64,000 bases of DNA from Krasilnikovia cinnamomea (GCF_004217545.1 NZ_SHKY01000001.1:3162001-3226000); one strand, 5' to 3'. Shown: positions 8,629 through 17,276, numbered from the stretch's first letter. Notes: generated by a model from the sequence alone, not told the origin. Made by a program: numbers and translations.

Positions 8629-8735
8629 TGCGACCTCCGGCAAAAGGTCCATCGGGCTCTCTTGTCACTACGGTAGGTGTTCAACCCCACACGGAAGCAA
8701 GACGTCCGACGGGACTGAAAGCGGAGTGAGTGGGG

Positions 8736-8752
8736 ATGAATGCCACATTCAT
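8736..8752. promoter_or_regulatory. Perfect inverted repeat, candidate operator
   Basis: ATGAATG, three bases, CATTCAT. It is unusually AT-rich for its surroundings and sits about 110 bases upstream of the NERD-like start. The binding protein is unknown. Confidence 0.35.
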
Positions 8753-8819
8753 GCCCAGCCCCTTCTTGCTCATGATGCATTCCGCGCCTCGGTCTCCCCA
8801 CAGGACTCGGTAGTCGTCA

Positions 8820-8838
8820 CCAAGTTAGCCTCACCTAC
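8820..8838. promoter_or_regulatory. Candidate iron box (DtxR/IdeR/DmdR type)
   Basis: CCAAGTTAGCCTCACCTAC matches 14 of 19 positions of the known actinobacterial iron-box consensus TTAGGTTAGGCTCACCTAA. The core GTTAG.CTCACCTA is intact. No siderophore or iron-transport gene is nearby, so which transcript it controls is unclear. Confidence 0.45.
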
Positions 8839-8927
8839 CTCCCGAGCGCAGCCCTGTCCCACGATTCCGCCGCACAACGTCACCTGGCGAGCGCGGCGCG
8901 TACCCAAACCCGGGGTCGGCGGTGGCC

Positions 8928-8933
8928 TAGGCT
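8928..8933 (+). promoter_or_regulatory. -10 element of leaderless arcA promoter
   Basis: TAGGCT, 7 bases, GTG at 8941. Confidence 0.6.
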
Positions 8934-8940
8934 CGGGCCT

Positions 8941-10155
8941 GTGACCGGCCATGTCGACAGCGAGGTCAGCCCACTGCGTACGGTCCTGCTGCACCGGCCG
9001 GGGCCGGAACTGGCGCGGCTGACGCCGCGGAACAACGACTCGCTGCTCTTCGACGCGATCCCCTGGGTGGGCCGCGCGCAGGAGGAGCACGACGCGTTCG
9101 CCGCGGCGCTGCGCGGGCGCGGCGTCGAGGTGCTCTACCTCGGCCAGCTACTCGCCGAGACGCTGGCCGTGCCCGAGGCGCGGGCCCTGCTCACCGCCGA
9201 CGTGCTGGACACCCCCCGGCTGGGCGACACCCTGCGCGAACGGGTCGCCGCCCACCTGGCCGACCTGGGCCCGCCCGAGCTGGCCCGGGTGCTCATGGCC
9301 GGGCTCGCCCACGAGGAGGTCAAGCCCGGCCCCGGCCGCCCCGGCGGGCTGGTCTACCAACTCATGGACTCCCACGACTTCGTCATCGACCCGTTGCCCA
9401 ACCTGCTGTTCACCCGCGACTCCTCGGTCTGGATCTCCGACCGGGTGGCGGTCACCAGCCTCGCCATGCCGGCCCGCCGCCGGGAGACCACCCTGACCGG
9501 GGCGATCTACCGGCACCATCCCCGGTTCGCGGGCACCGAGCTGCTCTACACCCCCGAGCTGGAACACGTCGAGGGCGGCGACGTGCTGCTGCTGGCGCCG
9601 GGGATCCTGGCCGTCGGGGTCGGCGAGCGGACCACCCCGGCCGGTGCGGAACGGCTGGCCCGCCGCGTCTTCGCCGCCGGGCTGGCGCACACCATCCTCG
9701 CGGTGCCGATCGCGCAGGAGCGGGCCACGATGCACCTCGACACGGTGTGCACGATGGTCGACGTCGACGCGGTCGTGATGTACCCGAACGTCGCGGACAC
9801 CCTGCGGGCGTACCTGGTCACGGCCGGGCCGGACGGGGCGCCGGAGGCCGCCGGGCCGCAGCCGTTCCTGGCCGCGGCGGCCGCCGCCATGGGCATCGAC
9901 CGGCTGCGGGTCATCGACACCGGCCTGGACCCGGTCACCGCCGAGCGGGAACAGTGGGACGACGGCAACAACACCCTCGCCCTGGCGCCCCGGCTCTGCG
10001 TCGCGTACGAGCGCAACGTGGAAACGAACGCCCAGCTGGAGCGCGCGGGCATCGAGGTCATCGCGATCAGCGGCTCGGAGCTGGGCTCCGGGCGTGGCGG
10101 GCCGCGCTGCATGAGCTGCCCGATCTCCCGCACCCCACTCGACGCCACCGGGTGA
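8941..10155 (+). CDS. arcA: Arginine deiminase
   Basis: Hydrolyses L-arginine to citrulline and ammonia. The 404-residue length and the motifs are those of true ArcA: FTRDSSVW (substrate and acid Asp region), HVEGGDVL, the catalytic His in [21 protein letters not shown], and the nucleophile Cys near residue 390 in [10 protein letters not shown]. It is usually the first step of the arginine deiminase pathway, but ornithine carbamoyltransferase and carbamate kinase are not next to it here, so it may serve acid/ammonia balance or nitrogen salvage. GTG at 8941 follows TAGGCT by 7 bases (leaderless). An iron-box-like site is about 100 bases upstream; its relation to arcA is unproven. Confidence 0.95.
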   Translation: MTGHVDSEVSPLRTVLLHRPGPELARLTPRNNDSLLFDAIPWVGRAQEEHDAFAAALRGRGVEVLYLGQLLAETLAVPEARALLTADVLDTPRLGDTLRERVAAHLADLGPPELARVLMAGLAHEEVKPGPGRPGGLVYQLMDSHDFVIDPLPNLLFTRDSSVWISDRVAVTSLAMPARRRETTLTGAIYRHHPRFAGTELLYTPELEHVEGGDVLLLAPGILAVGVGERTTPAGAERLARRVFAAGLAHTILAVPIAQERATMHLDTVCTMVDVDAVVMYPNVADTLRAYLVTAGPDGAPEAAGPQPFLAAAAAAMGIDRLRVIDTGLDPVTAEREQWDDGNNTLALAPRLCVAYERNVETNAQLERAGIEVIAISGSELGSGRGGPRCMSCPISRTPLDATG

Positions 10156-10183
10156 CCACGGCCGCCACCGGCGAGCCGGGCCC

Positions 10184-11059
10184 CTACCGGAGGGTGAGCT
10201 GGCGGCCGACGAGTCCCTGCTTGGCGCGCCGGGCGGCCGCGTCCAGCGGAGCCGTCTGGCCCAGCGTGTCCCGGTAGCGCTTCGCGAAGTCGGCCAGCGG
10301 CGCCTCCCAGTCGGCCGCCTCCAGCTCGCGGGGCACGTCCCAGACGGGTACGAGCAGCCCGTGGGCCCGGAACATCCCCGCGAACCGGGTCGCCTCGCCC
10401 AGGACCAGTTCCCCGGCCGCCGACAGCCGGGCCAGCGCGTCCAGCGCGGTGTCCTCCGGCTCGGCCATGACCCAGCGCACGTGTGCCTTGTCCGGCACCC
10501 GGCACCAGTACGCGGCGGGCGCGGCCGCCAGCCGTTCCGTGGGGTAGATGGAGGCGTTGGCCCGTTCCAGCGAGGCCGTCACGCTCGGGTCCTCGGCCTG
10601 CTCGGCGTCCAGCCAGTACTCGAAGCCCAGGTGCAGGGTGACGTCCAGCGGACCGTCGTCGAGGATGTCCTGCAGGCGTGGGCCCGGCCCGGGCAGGGCG
10701 GGCACCGCTACGGTCTCGCCCGGTTCGGTACGCAGCGCGCACAGGATCGCCACCGCCAGGTCGCGGGAGACGTCGCCGGACTGCACGTGCCGCTGCAGCC
10801 CGACGAAGACCTCGCCGTCGCGGCGGATCATCGCGGGCCACGCCATCGGCAGCACGGTGGAGAGGGTGACCGGGCGGTCGCCGTACTCCGCGGCGATCTC
10901 GGGCTTGAGGCGCAGTGGCGCCGAGGCGGCCGGGACCAGCTCGCGCAGCGCGATCCACTCCGGCTCGTCGGCGAGCCCCTCGAACGGCCGGGCGACGAAG
11001 ATGTCGCGCACCTTCTGGCGCTTGGGCTCGGTCTGCGGGCCCTTTCGACGCTTGCTCAT
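10184..11059 (-). CDS. DUF5926 family protein
   Basis: A 291-residue cytoplasmic protein of the actinobacterial family DUF5926, sometimes mis-annotated as a SecA-like protein. The basic start MSKRRKGPQTEPKRQKVRD leads to the conserved FVARPFEGLADEPEWIALRELVP, and further on ALCALRTEPG-like and LDVTLHLGFEYWLD segments are visible. No catalytic motif or membrane segment can be seen. The ATG at 11059 is preceded by TAGGCT with 8 bases between, another leaderless candidate. It converges with arcA across 28 bases. Its function is unknown. Confidence 0.87.
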   Translation of the reverse strand: MSKRRKGPQTEPKRQKVRDIFVARPFEGLADEPEWIALRELVPAASAPLRLKPEIAAEYGDRPVTLSTVLPMAWPAMIRRDGEVFVGLQRHVQSGDVSRDLAVAILCALRTEPGETVAVPALPGPGPRLQDILDDGPLDVTLHLGFEYWLDAEQAEDPSVTASLERANASIYPTERLAAAPAAYWCRVPDKAHVRWVMAEPEDTALDALARLSAAGELVLGEATRFAGMFRAHGLLVPVWDVPRELEAADWEAPLADFAKRYRDTLGQTAPLDAAARRAKQGLVGRQLTLR

Positions 11060-11067
11060 GGCGCATC

Positions 11068-11073
11068 AGCCTA
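11068..11073 (-). promoter_or_regulatory. -10 element of leaderless DUF5926 promoter
   Basis: TAGGCT, 8 bases, ATG at 11059. Confidence 0.55.
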
Positions 11074-11146
11074 GGCGCTGCGCCCGGCTGCACCCCGACG
11101 CGGCCCACCGTGTCGGCCGAGCGCGCCCCGCCAATGTGGGCGCCCG

Positions 11147-12346
11147 CTACCCCCGGGGCAGCCGGACCTCCGCCAGGGTGCCGCCGCCCTCGCGGGGGCG
11201 CAGCGCGACCCAGCCGCGCTGCCGCTCCACGATCCGGCGCACCAGGTAGAGGCCCAGGCCCGCGCCGGGGTGCCGGCGCCGATCGCCGGACTCGCCCTGC
11301 CAGTACCGTTCGAAGGCCCGTTCCACGTGCTCGGGGCGGATCCCGGCGCCGCGGTCGCAGACCCGGAACGTCACGGTCAGCTCGTCGGCCTCGGCATGCA
11401 ACTCCACGGGCGTGTTCGCGGGCGAGTACTTGTCCGCGTTCGTGGCCAGCTCGGTCAGGATGGTGGCCAGGGAGGCGCGGTCGCCGTACGCCTTGGGCAG
11501 GTCGGCGGGCAGCGCGTCGAGCACGAGCCGGCGACGCAGGTCGGCGGGCAGCTCCTCGACGGCCTGCCGCAGCGCCTCGACCAGGTCGAACGGGCCGGGC
11601 GGGGTGCCGCCGACCTCACCCTCCTCGCTGGTCGCGGCGAGCAGCCGGTCCACCAGCCGGGCCAGCTCACCGGCGCGGGCCTCGATCACCCGGACCGCTT
11701 CCTGGCGCCCGCACTCGTCGAGGGAGTCCCAGTGGTTCGTCAGGGTGTCCGCGTACCCCTTGATCACGGTGACCGGGGTGCGCAGTTCGTGGCTGGTCAC
11801 GGCGACGAACAGGTCCCGGTCCTCCTGGCGGCGGGCCAGCTCGGCGTCGTCGCCGTACGCGGGCAGGCCGTTGGGGTGGGTGTACAGGCGTCCGGCGACC
11901 GTCGCCAGCAGCTCCACCACGCTGTGCTGCTCGGGGCCGGGTGGCTCGGCGGCGTCGGTGAAGTACACGTACAGCGCGCCGACGATCGTGCCCCCGGCGT
12001 CCGCGCGTGCCGCCAGCACCCGGGGTACGTCCTCGGCCCCGAGCGGGCCGGTGAATTCGTCGTTCAGCGCGTTGGGGGTGACGAGCAGGCTGCGGTGCCG
12101 GGCCAGCTCGTCGTCGGCGCGGTGCACCCGGCGGCCCAGCGCGCAGGCACAGCTGCCGCAGGCGGCGATGATCCGGCCGTGGCCGGGGCCGTACTCGGCG
12201 AAGCCGGCGCCCGCGCCGCCGAGCACCTCCCGGGCCAGCCGCACGACGTCCTCGAGGAGGGCCACACCCGGGGCACCGGCGTTGATCCGGTCGAGGACGG
12301 CGAGTTGTCCCCGGGTCAGCGCGGTGTAGTCGGGTCGCTGGGGCAT
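11147..12346 (-). CDS. Orphan GAF-domain sensor histidine kinase
   Basis: A soluble histidine kinase of 399 residues. The N-terminal GAF-like domain (about 20-165) contains a cysteine cluster AACGSCACALG (CxxCxC near residues 63-68), which could bind metal or sense redox. The HisKA helix VTSHELRTPVTVIKGYADTL places the phospho-His near residue 192. The HATPase domain shows TELATNADKYS, DRGAGIRPEHVERAFERYW and GAGLGLYLVRRIVER. There are no membrane segments. No response regulator is adjacent, so its partner is unknown. The ATG at 12346 begins MPQRPDYTALTRGQ; the ribosome-binding site is weak, and an in-frame upstream start cannot be excluded. Confidence 0.88.
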   Translation of the reverse strand: MPQRPDYTALTRGQLAVLDRINAGAPGVALLEDVVRLAREVLGGAGAGFAEYGPGHGRIIAACGSCACALGRRVHRADDELARHRSLLVTPNALNDEFTGPLGAEDVPRVLAARADAGGTIVGALYVYFTDAAEPPGPEQHSVVELLATVAGRLYTHPNGLPAYGDDAELARRQEDRDLFVAVTSHELRTPVTVIKGYADTLTNHWDSLDECGRQEAVRVIEARAGELARLVDRLLAATSEEGEVGGTPPGPFDLVEALRQAVEELPADLRRRLVLDALPADLPKAYGDRASLATILTELATNADKYSPANTPVELHAEADELTVTFRVCDRGAGIRPEHVERAFERYWQGESGDRRRHPGAGLGLYLVRRIVERQRGWVALRPREGGGTLAEVRLPRG

Positions 12347-12435
12347 GTCTGCGAGTCTGCCTCGCTTCTGTAATTTTCGGCAGGGCGAGTGGTGGATCTT
12401 GGCCATCATGTCACTCGCACGGCCGACCCCTTCGC

Positions 12436-13236
12436 TCAGCCGACGCCGAGCCGGTCCAGCACGAACCGCGGCCGGTCGGTGATCACCCCGTCGACCCCCT
12501 GCGCGAGCGCCAGGTCGAGCTCGGCCTCGGTGTTGACGGTCCACACGTACGTGCCGTGCCCGGCCGCCCGCAGCGCCGCGACCAGCTGGGGCCGGGTGCG
12601 CAGCAGGCCGATGCCCGGACCGGCGATGCGCGCCCCGAACGGCAGGCGGCCCCGGCTCACCCCCGGGGGAAGGAGCTCCAGCAGGTACACCGTGGGGACG
12701 CCGGGGGCCAGGGTCCGGACGCGGCGCAGCGCGAGCGCGGCGAACGACATCACGGTCACCCGGACGGGGTCGTCCGGGCGGGGGGCGGCGAGGCCGTGGC
12801 GGCCCAGCAGCTCGACGAGGCGGCGCTCCACGTCGGCGCCGTACCGGGAGGGGTGTTTCGTCTCGATGAGCAGGCGGACCTCGCGCCCGCTGTCGCGCAC
12901 GGCGCCGAGCAGCCGGTCGAGCGTGAGCAGCCGGGTGCGGTCGGGGTTCGGCGGGTCGTCCAGCGGGTCGTCGCCGGCCGACGGGTGCCAGGAGCCGAAG
13001 TCCAGCGCGTCCAGCTCCGCGAGGGTCTTGCCGCTGACCAGGCCGCGCCCGTTGCTGGTCCGGTCCAGCCGCCGGTCGTGCACGCAGACCAGATGCCCGT
13101 CGCGGGTGAGCCGCACGTCGCATTCCAGGCCGTCCGCCCCCTCGTCGAGGGCGCGCAGGTACGCCGCGAGCGTGTGCTCGGGCAGCGCCTCAGAGGAGCC
13201 GCGGTGCGCGAACACGAGCGGGCGGTCGGCGCTCAC
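12436..13236 (-). CDS. Glycerophosphodiester phosphodiesterase
   Basis: Hydrolyses glycerophosphodiesters (deacylated phospholipids) to glycerol-3-phosphate and an alcohol. This 266-residue TIM-barrel enzyme has the family signature FAHRGSSEALPEHTLAAYLRALDEGADGLECDVRLTRDGHLVCVHD (given in part: HRG...PEHT, E/D pair ECDV, and the second catalytic His in VCVHD). It also has LLIETKHP and, at the end, VWTVNTEAEL and GVDGVITDRP. No signal peptide is present, so it is cytoplasmic. GTG at 13236 overlaps the stop of the rhodanese gene by four bases (GTGA), so the two are translationally coupled. Confidence 0.93.
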   Translation of the reverse strand: MSADRPLVFAHRGSSEALPEHTLAAYLRALDEGADGLECDVRLTRDGHLVCVHDRRLDRTSNGRGLVSGKTLAELDALDFGSWHPSAGDDPLDDPPNPDRTRLLTLDRLLGAVRDSGREVRLLIETKHPSRYGADVERRLVELLGRHGLAAPRPDDPVRVTVMSFAALALRRVRTLAPGVPTVYLLELLPPGVSRGRLPFGARIAGPGIGLLRTRPQLVAALRAAGHGTYVWTVNTEAELDLALAQGVDGVITDRPRFVLDRLGVG

Positions 13237-13568
13237 AGGACGTGGGCCGGCTGACCGTTCTCGCTGACCATGTCGCGGCCGACCGCGGCCCAGGACTGCA
13301 TGCCGCCGTCGAGGTTGCGCACGTTGTCCCAGCCGTTGCCGGACAGGTACGACACCACCTGGCCGGAGCGGCCGCCGGAGCGGCACACCACCACCACGTC
13401 GGCGTCCTGCGGCACCTCGGCCATCCGCGCCGGGATCTCCATCATCGGTACGTGGTGAGCCCCGGGCGCGTGCCCGGCCGCCCACTCGTCGGGCTCCCGT
13501 ACGTCGATGAGGTATGCGTCGGGGCCGACCTCGGCCGCGCCCACGCTGGGTACCTGTGGTCCGAACAC
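13233..13568 (-). CDS. Rhodanese-like sulfurtransferase, single domain
   Basis: Single rhodanese domain of 111 residues: YLIDVREPDEWAAGH near the N-terminus and the active-site loop VVCRSGGRSG with the persulfide-forming Cys near residue 72. Such proteins move sulfur or act in thiol redox chemistry; the acceptor is unknown. A start at 13607 would overlap the LCP gene end; GTG at 13568 gives a clean 16-base gap and follows a TAGGCT -10 element by 7 bases, so it is taken as a leaderless start. It is coupled to the downstream phosphodiesterase gene by a GTGA overlap. Confidence 0.9.
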   Translation of the reverse strand: MFGPQVPSVGAAEVGPDAYLIDVREPDEWAAGHAPGAHHVPMMEIPARMAEVPQDADVVVVCRSGGRSGQVVSYLSGNGWDNVRNLDGGMQSWAAVGRDMVSENGQPAHVL

Positions 13569-13575
13569 GGCTCTC

Positions 13576-13581
13576 AGCCTA
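13576..13581 (-). promoter_or_regulatory. -10 element of leaderless rhodanese promoter
   Basis: TAGGCT, 7 bases, GTG at 13568. It overlaps the end of the upstream LCP coding region by a few bases only. Confidence 0.55.
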
Positions 13582-13584
13582 GGG

Positions 13585-14760
13585 CTATTTCTCGCTCGAG
13601 ATGACATCCGGGTGGTTGACGATGAACTCGCCCACCTTGTCCTCCTGGACCGCCTTGAACATCTCCATGCTTTCGGGGGTGATGGTCTCCTGGCCCGCGC
13701 CGTTGCCCGCGAACGTGCCCTTGTTCGTGCGCAGCATCACCAGGTCGTTGGCGGCGATGCCCTTGAGTCCGAAGATGAAGTCCTGGACCGGCACCCCGCC
13801 GGTGTCGAGTACGAACGCCTTGCCCGCCGCCTTGATCAGCTGGGTGGCCTTGAGCGGGTTGGTCAGCGCCCCGCTGCTGCTGGCCTTCTTGGCCATCGCC
13901 TTGATGAGCTGCCGCTGGTTGTCCTGCCGGTCGTAGTCGCCGTTCTTGAGCCCGTACCGCTGGCGGGAGTAGTCGAGCGCCTCCCAGCCCTCCATGTTCT
14001 TGCAGCCGACCTCGTGCACGACGGGCTTGGTCGGCTTGCCGGTCTTGCGGGCCTCCGCGAGGAACAGCGCCTTTCCGTCGACCCAGACCATGTGGCGGGA
14101 CTTGACCCGCTGCTTCACGCACATGCGTACGCCGCCCAGCGCCTCGATGACGCTCTTGAAGCCGGCGAAGTCGATGATCGCGGCGCCGTCGAAGCTCATC
14201 CCGGTGTTGGCCTTGATGGTCTGCGCCATCAGCTGTGCGCCGCCCGCCCAGCCGCCGCCGTTCTGCGCGCCGAAGAAGAACGCCGCATTGGCCTTGTTGG
14301 CGCCACCCGCGTAGTTGCTCCTGGCGAACGGGGGAATCTGCATATGGGTGTCACGCGGGATGGACACCAGGTACGCCTGGTCGTGGCTGGCCGGGATGTG
14401 CAGCACGATGATCGTGTCGGCGCGCAGATCGTCGACGGCCCAGCGCTTCCGCGCGTCGACGCCCAGCAGTAGCAGGTCGATCGGCCCCTTGAGCGGGTCG
14501 CCGCCCTTCCCCGCGCTCGACTTCTTGGAGTCGCCGATCAGGTCGTCCGTGGTGATCGCACCGGTGGCGCTCGCGATCACCATCTTGCTGCCGACGAGGC
14601 CCGCCGCGCTGCCCAGCATCAGCAGGGTGCCCAGCACGACGGTCAGGCGCGCCCAGAGCGGGCTGCGGCGCTTCTTGAGCGGCGGCGGGACCAGCCCGTC
14701 CTGACGGACGGCGGCGGCCCGATCCTGCGACTGGGGGGGTCGAGGTGGGGCGACCGTCAT
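13585..14760 (-). CDS. LytR-CpsA-Psr (LCP) family cell-wall ligase
   Basis: Transfers undecaprenyl-linked polymers (teichoic acids, arabinogalactan-like or capsular glycans) to peptidoglycan outside the membrane. The 391-residue protein has a short basic cytoplasmic N-terminus, one membrane helix (about 38-60, LTVVLGTLLMLGSAAGLVGS) and the extracellular LCP domain (about 90-320). Conserved features are LLLLGVDAR, RADTIIVLHIP, VSIPRDTHMQIP, GGVRMCVKQ and YSRQRYGLKNGDYDRQDNQR (the Arg/Asp residues bind the pyrophosphate). An insertion with AFFFGAQNGGG follows the first half. It is followed by a second LCP gene upstream at 14946-16187, separated by 185 bases; the pair probably differ in acceptor or polymer. 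Confidence 0.93.
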   Translation of the reverse strand: MTVAPPRPPQSQDRAAAVRQDGLVPPPLKKRRSPLWARLTVVLGTLLMLGSAAGLVGSKMVIASATGAITTDDLIGDSKKSSAGKGGDPLKGPIDLLLLGVDARKRWAVDDLRADTIIVLHIPASHDQAYLVSIPRDTHMQIPPFARSNYAGGANKANAAFFFGAQNGGGWAGGAQLMAQTIKANTGMSFDGAAIIDFAGFKSVIEALGGVRMCVKQRVKSRHMVWVDGKALFLAEARKTGKPTKPVVHEVGCKNMEGWEALDYSRQRYGLKNGDYDRQDNQRQLIKAMAKKASSSGALTNPLKATQLIKAAGKAFVLDTGGVPVQDFIFGLKGIAANDLVMLRTNKGTFAGNGAGQETITPESMEMFKAVQEDKVGEFIVNHPDVISSEK

Positions 14761-14945
14761 TCATGGCTCCAGAAGATCGGGAAGGGGGCCGAACCACTGT
14801 ACGTTCAACTTCGATGTCGCGGGAGTCCTCCTGCGTTTCAACCCCGTGACACAGAGTGGTTACGTGCGGCGCGGGCTGGTGTTTTCCACCGGCCCGCGCC
14901 GAATGCCCGACCTGTGTGCCGCCTTTGTGCGGCGACACACAGTGG

Positions 14946-16187
14946 CTACTTACCCGCCTTCGCCGCGGCGCTGGGCTGGTTCGTCGCCATCCACTCGGTC
15001 ATCTTGTCGGCAGAAACCGCCTTGTACAAAGCCAGCGCCTTCTCCCGGTCGCTGACCACGACGCTCTGTCCGGCAATGGTCTGGCTGCCCACGTTGGGGC
15101 TGGTGATGAACGTGAGCTTGTCGCCACGGATGTTGCGGAACTGCACCGCCATGTCGGTGAGCGAGAAGTCCTGGTCGACCGTGACGGCCGCGGTGACGGC
15201 CTTGAGGAAGTCGTTCAGCTTGCCGGGGTTGGTCAGCGTGCCGGTGCTCGCGGCCTTGTCCATCAGCGCCTTGAGGAACTCCTGCTGGTGCTGCATCCGG
15301 GCGAAGTCGCCGCGGGCGAACTGCTTGCGCTGACGGATCCAGTCCAGGGCCTCGGCGCCGTTCATGTGCATGGTGCCCTTCTTGAACACCCGGTACGGCT
15401 TGTGGATCGAGGTGATGGTCTGCTCGACCTTCAGGTCGACCCCGCCGAGGGCGTCCGTGACCTCCTTGAAGCCGCCGAAGTCGATGGCCATGACATGGTC
15501 GATGTGTACGTCCGTGAAGCACTCGACCGTGCGGACCGCGCGGGGCAGACCACCGAACGCGAACGCCGCGTTGATCTTGTTGCGGCTGCCGCTGCTGCAC
15601 GGCGCGTTGTCCGCTGACGGGATCGGCACGTACAGGTCGCGGGGGATCGACACGAGCTGCGCGGAGCCGTGGTCGGCCGGGATGTGCATGAGGATCAGGG
15701 TGTCCGCGCGCCAGCCGGTGCTGGCGTCCTTGACCGCGTCCGGGTCCCGCGAGTCGCTGCCGACCAGCAGGATGTTCAGCGCGCCCTCGACCGTCTTGGC
15801 CGGGCGGCCGTTGGTGATCGAGTCGAACGCGTTCGTCCGCTTCAGGTCGTTGTCCAGGCCGTTGGCGTAGCCCATCAGCGTGACCGCCGCGACCACGCCG
15901 ATGACGATCACCGCGATGCCGCCGACCAGCCCGATCCGCCCCCAGCGCGGCTTCGGCCGCCCCCGGTACGGCCGCTGCGGGCCGTCGCCACGGCCGGGAC
16001 CGCGCGGCGGCGGGCCGCCCGGCCCTGCGGGGCCACCGGCCCACCCGTCACGCCCCCCGGAACGGGAGACGCGCTCGCGGTAGGCGCCGGGCACGCCCGC
16101 GCGACCCGAGGTGCGGCCGGAGCCGGGGTAGCCGGAGCCCGGAACGGAGGCGCGGCCGGTGCCGTAGGAGGACGTGGTCGGTGACAT
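14946..16187 (-). CDS. LytR-CpsA-Psr (LCP) family cell-wall ligase, second copy
   Basis: A paralogue of the neighbouring LCP protein, 413 residues. It has a long cytoplasmic N-terminus of about 90 residues rich in Gly, Arg and Pro, a membrane helix (IGLVGGIAVIVIGVVAAVTL, about residues 88-107), then the LCP domain with ILLVGSDSR, RADTLILMHIPADH, VSIPRDLYVPIP, GGVDLKVEQ and IRQRKQFARGDFARMQHQQ. The domain acts at the outer face of the membrane in wall polymer attachment. The Gly/Arg-rich tail may be a regulatory or protein-binding region. ATG at 16187 follows a TAACCT -10 element by 6 bases, suggesting a leaderless message. Confidence 0.93.
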   Translation of the reverse strand: MSPTTSSYGTGRASVPGSGYPGSGRTSGRAGVPGAYRERVSRSGGRDGWAGGPAGPGGPPPRGPGRGDGPQRPYRGRPKPRWGRIGLVGGIAVIVIGVVAAVTLMGYANGLDNDLKRTNAFDSITNGRPAKTVEGALNILLVGSDSRDPDAVKDASTGWRADTLILMHIPADHGSAQLVSIPRDLYVPIPSADNAPCSSGSRNKINAAFAFGGLPRAVRTVECFTDVHIDHVMAIDFGGFKEVTDALGGVDLKVEQTITSIHKPYRVFKKGTMHMNGAEALDWIRQRKQFARGDFARMQHQQEFLKALMDKAASTGTLTNPGKLNDFLKAVTAAVTVDQDFSLTDMAVQFRNIRGDKLTFITSPNVGSQTIAGQSVVVSDREKALALYKAVSADKMTEWMATNQPSAAAKAGK

Positions 16188-16193
16188 GCTTTC

Positions 16194-16199
16194 AGGTTA
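16194..16199 (-). promoter_or_regulatory. -10 element of leaderless LCP promoter
   Basis: TAACCT, 6 bases, ATG at 16187. Confidence 0.55.
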
Positions 16200-16297
16200 C
16201 GTAAGCGCATCCAGGCATTTCGTGCATCGACACTGGGTCGGCACGAAGGGAGGAGACAATTACGCTTCGTGAGAAGTTCACTACCCGCCCGAATTGA

Positions 16298-17263
16298 TCA
16301 GTTCCTGAAGAACTCGATCGTCCGGCGCAGCCCCTCCTCGGGCCCGACCTGCGGCTCGTAGCCCAGCAGGGTGCGGGCCAGAGTGAGGTCGGGACGGCGC
16401 TTCTCCGGGTCGTCCGCGGCGCGCGGCACCAGCTCGATCGTCGAGCTGCTGCCGGACAGCTCGACGATGAGCCGGGCCAGGTCGAGCATCGTCATCTCGT
16501 GCTCGGTGCCGCAGTTGATCGGCCCGGTCTCGGTCGAGTCGAGCAGCAGCAGGATCCCGCGGACCAGGTCGTCCACGTACGTGATCGAGCGGGTCTGGGT
16601 GCCGGTGCCCTGCACGGTCAGGGCGGCCCCGCGCAGCGCCTGGCTGATGAACGTGGGGATCGCGCGGCCGTCGTCCGGGCGCATGCGCGGCCCGTACGTG
16701 TTGAAGATCCGCACGATGGCCGTGTCCAGGCCGTGGTAGCGGTGGTACGCCATCGTGGCGGCCTCGGAGAAGCGCTTCGACTCGTCGTAGACCGCCCGCA
16801 CGCCGATCGGGTTGACGTTGCCCCAGTACGACTCGGGCTGCGGGTGCACCAGCGGGTCGCCGTACGCCTCGGAGGTGGAGGCCATCAGGAAGCGGGCCGC
16901 GTCGGCCACCGCGCGGTCCAGCAGCGCCATGGTGCCGATCGAGCCGACCTTGAGGATCTCCATCGGCAGCTTGGCGAAGTCGGTCGGGCTGGCCGGTGAC
17001 GCCATGTGCAGGATCGCGTCGAACCGGTCCGCCAGCGCCGGGTGGGCCGGCAGTCCCTCGGTCACGTCCGCCTCGACCAGCGTGAAGCGGGGCTCGGTGG
17101 CGAGGTGGGCCAGGTTGTCCCGGGAGCCGGTGACGAAGTTGTCCAGCGCCACGACGGTGCACCCCCGCGCCAGCAGCGCGTCCACCACGTGCGAAGGCAC
17201 GAAGCCGCCGCCCCCGCTGACCAGAATCCGATGCCCGGGGCCGTACCTCTGCGTGACTGCCAT
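16298..17263 (-). CDS. NAD-dependent sugar epimerase/decarboxylase, UDP-glucuronate decarboxylase-like
   Basis: Extended SDR enzyme of 321 residues that most resembles UDP-glucuronate decarboxylase (UXS): ASTSEAYGDPLVHPQPESYWGNVNPIG (quoted in part), the catalytic YDESK pair, RIFNTYGPRMRPDDGRAIPTF, and TRSITYVDDLVRGI. UXS makes UDP-xylose, which would fit nearby wall-polymer genes; a dTDP-glucose dehydratase-like role is the alternative. One oddity is the nucleotide-binding loop GGGGFVPSH, where the third Gly of GxxGxxG is Pro. ATG at 17263 follows TATCGT by 7 bases, so it is probably leaderless. The gene lies just upstream of the LCP genes in the same direction. Confidence 0.85.
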   Translation of the reverse strand: MAVTQRYGPGHRILVSGGGGFVPSHVVDALLARGCTVVALDNFVTGSRDNLAHLATEPRFTLVEADVTEGLPAHPALADRFDAILHMASPASPTDFAKLPMEILKVGSIGTMALLDRAVADAARFLMASTSEAYGDPLVHPQPESYWGNVNPIGVRAVYDESKRFSEAATMAYHRYHGLDTAIVRIFNTYGPRMRPDDGRAIPTFISQALRGAALTVQGTGTQTRSITYVDDLVRGILLLLDSTETGPINCGTEHEMTMLDLARLIVELSGSSSTIELVPRAADDPEKRRPDLTLARTLLGYEPQVGPEEGLRRTIEFFRN

Positions 17264-17270
17264 GCGGGAC

Positions 17271-17276
17271 ACGATA
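17271..17276 (-). promoter_or_regulatory. -10 element of leaderless epimerase promoter
   Basis: TATCGT, 7 bases, ATG at 17263. Confidence 0.6.

Larger units (their letters stand above)
8629..8940. other. 312-bp divergent intergenic region with a candidate iron box
   Basis: This lies between the NERD-like gene (leftward) and arcA (rightward). It holds the ribosome-binding site of the NERD-like gene, a perfect 7-3-7 inverted repeat ATGAATG/CATTCAT at 8736-8752, a likely DtxR/IdeR-type iron box at 8820-8838, and the -10 element of arcA at 8928-8933. From the iron box on the minus strand there is a 15-codon open frame starting GTG at 8815 or nearby and ending in TGA, which could be a leader peptide or chance. 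Nothing else is recognisable. Confidence 0.6.

Noticed and set aside
8941..10155. A complete arginine deiminase operon
   Set aside because: Only arcA is present; no carbamoyltransferase, carbamate kinase or antiporter gene follows.
16242..16271. Inverted repeat CACGAAG/CTTCGTG upstream of the LCP gene
   Set aside because: Only 7 bp with a 16-base loop; too weak to call a terminator or operator.
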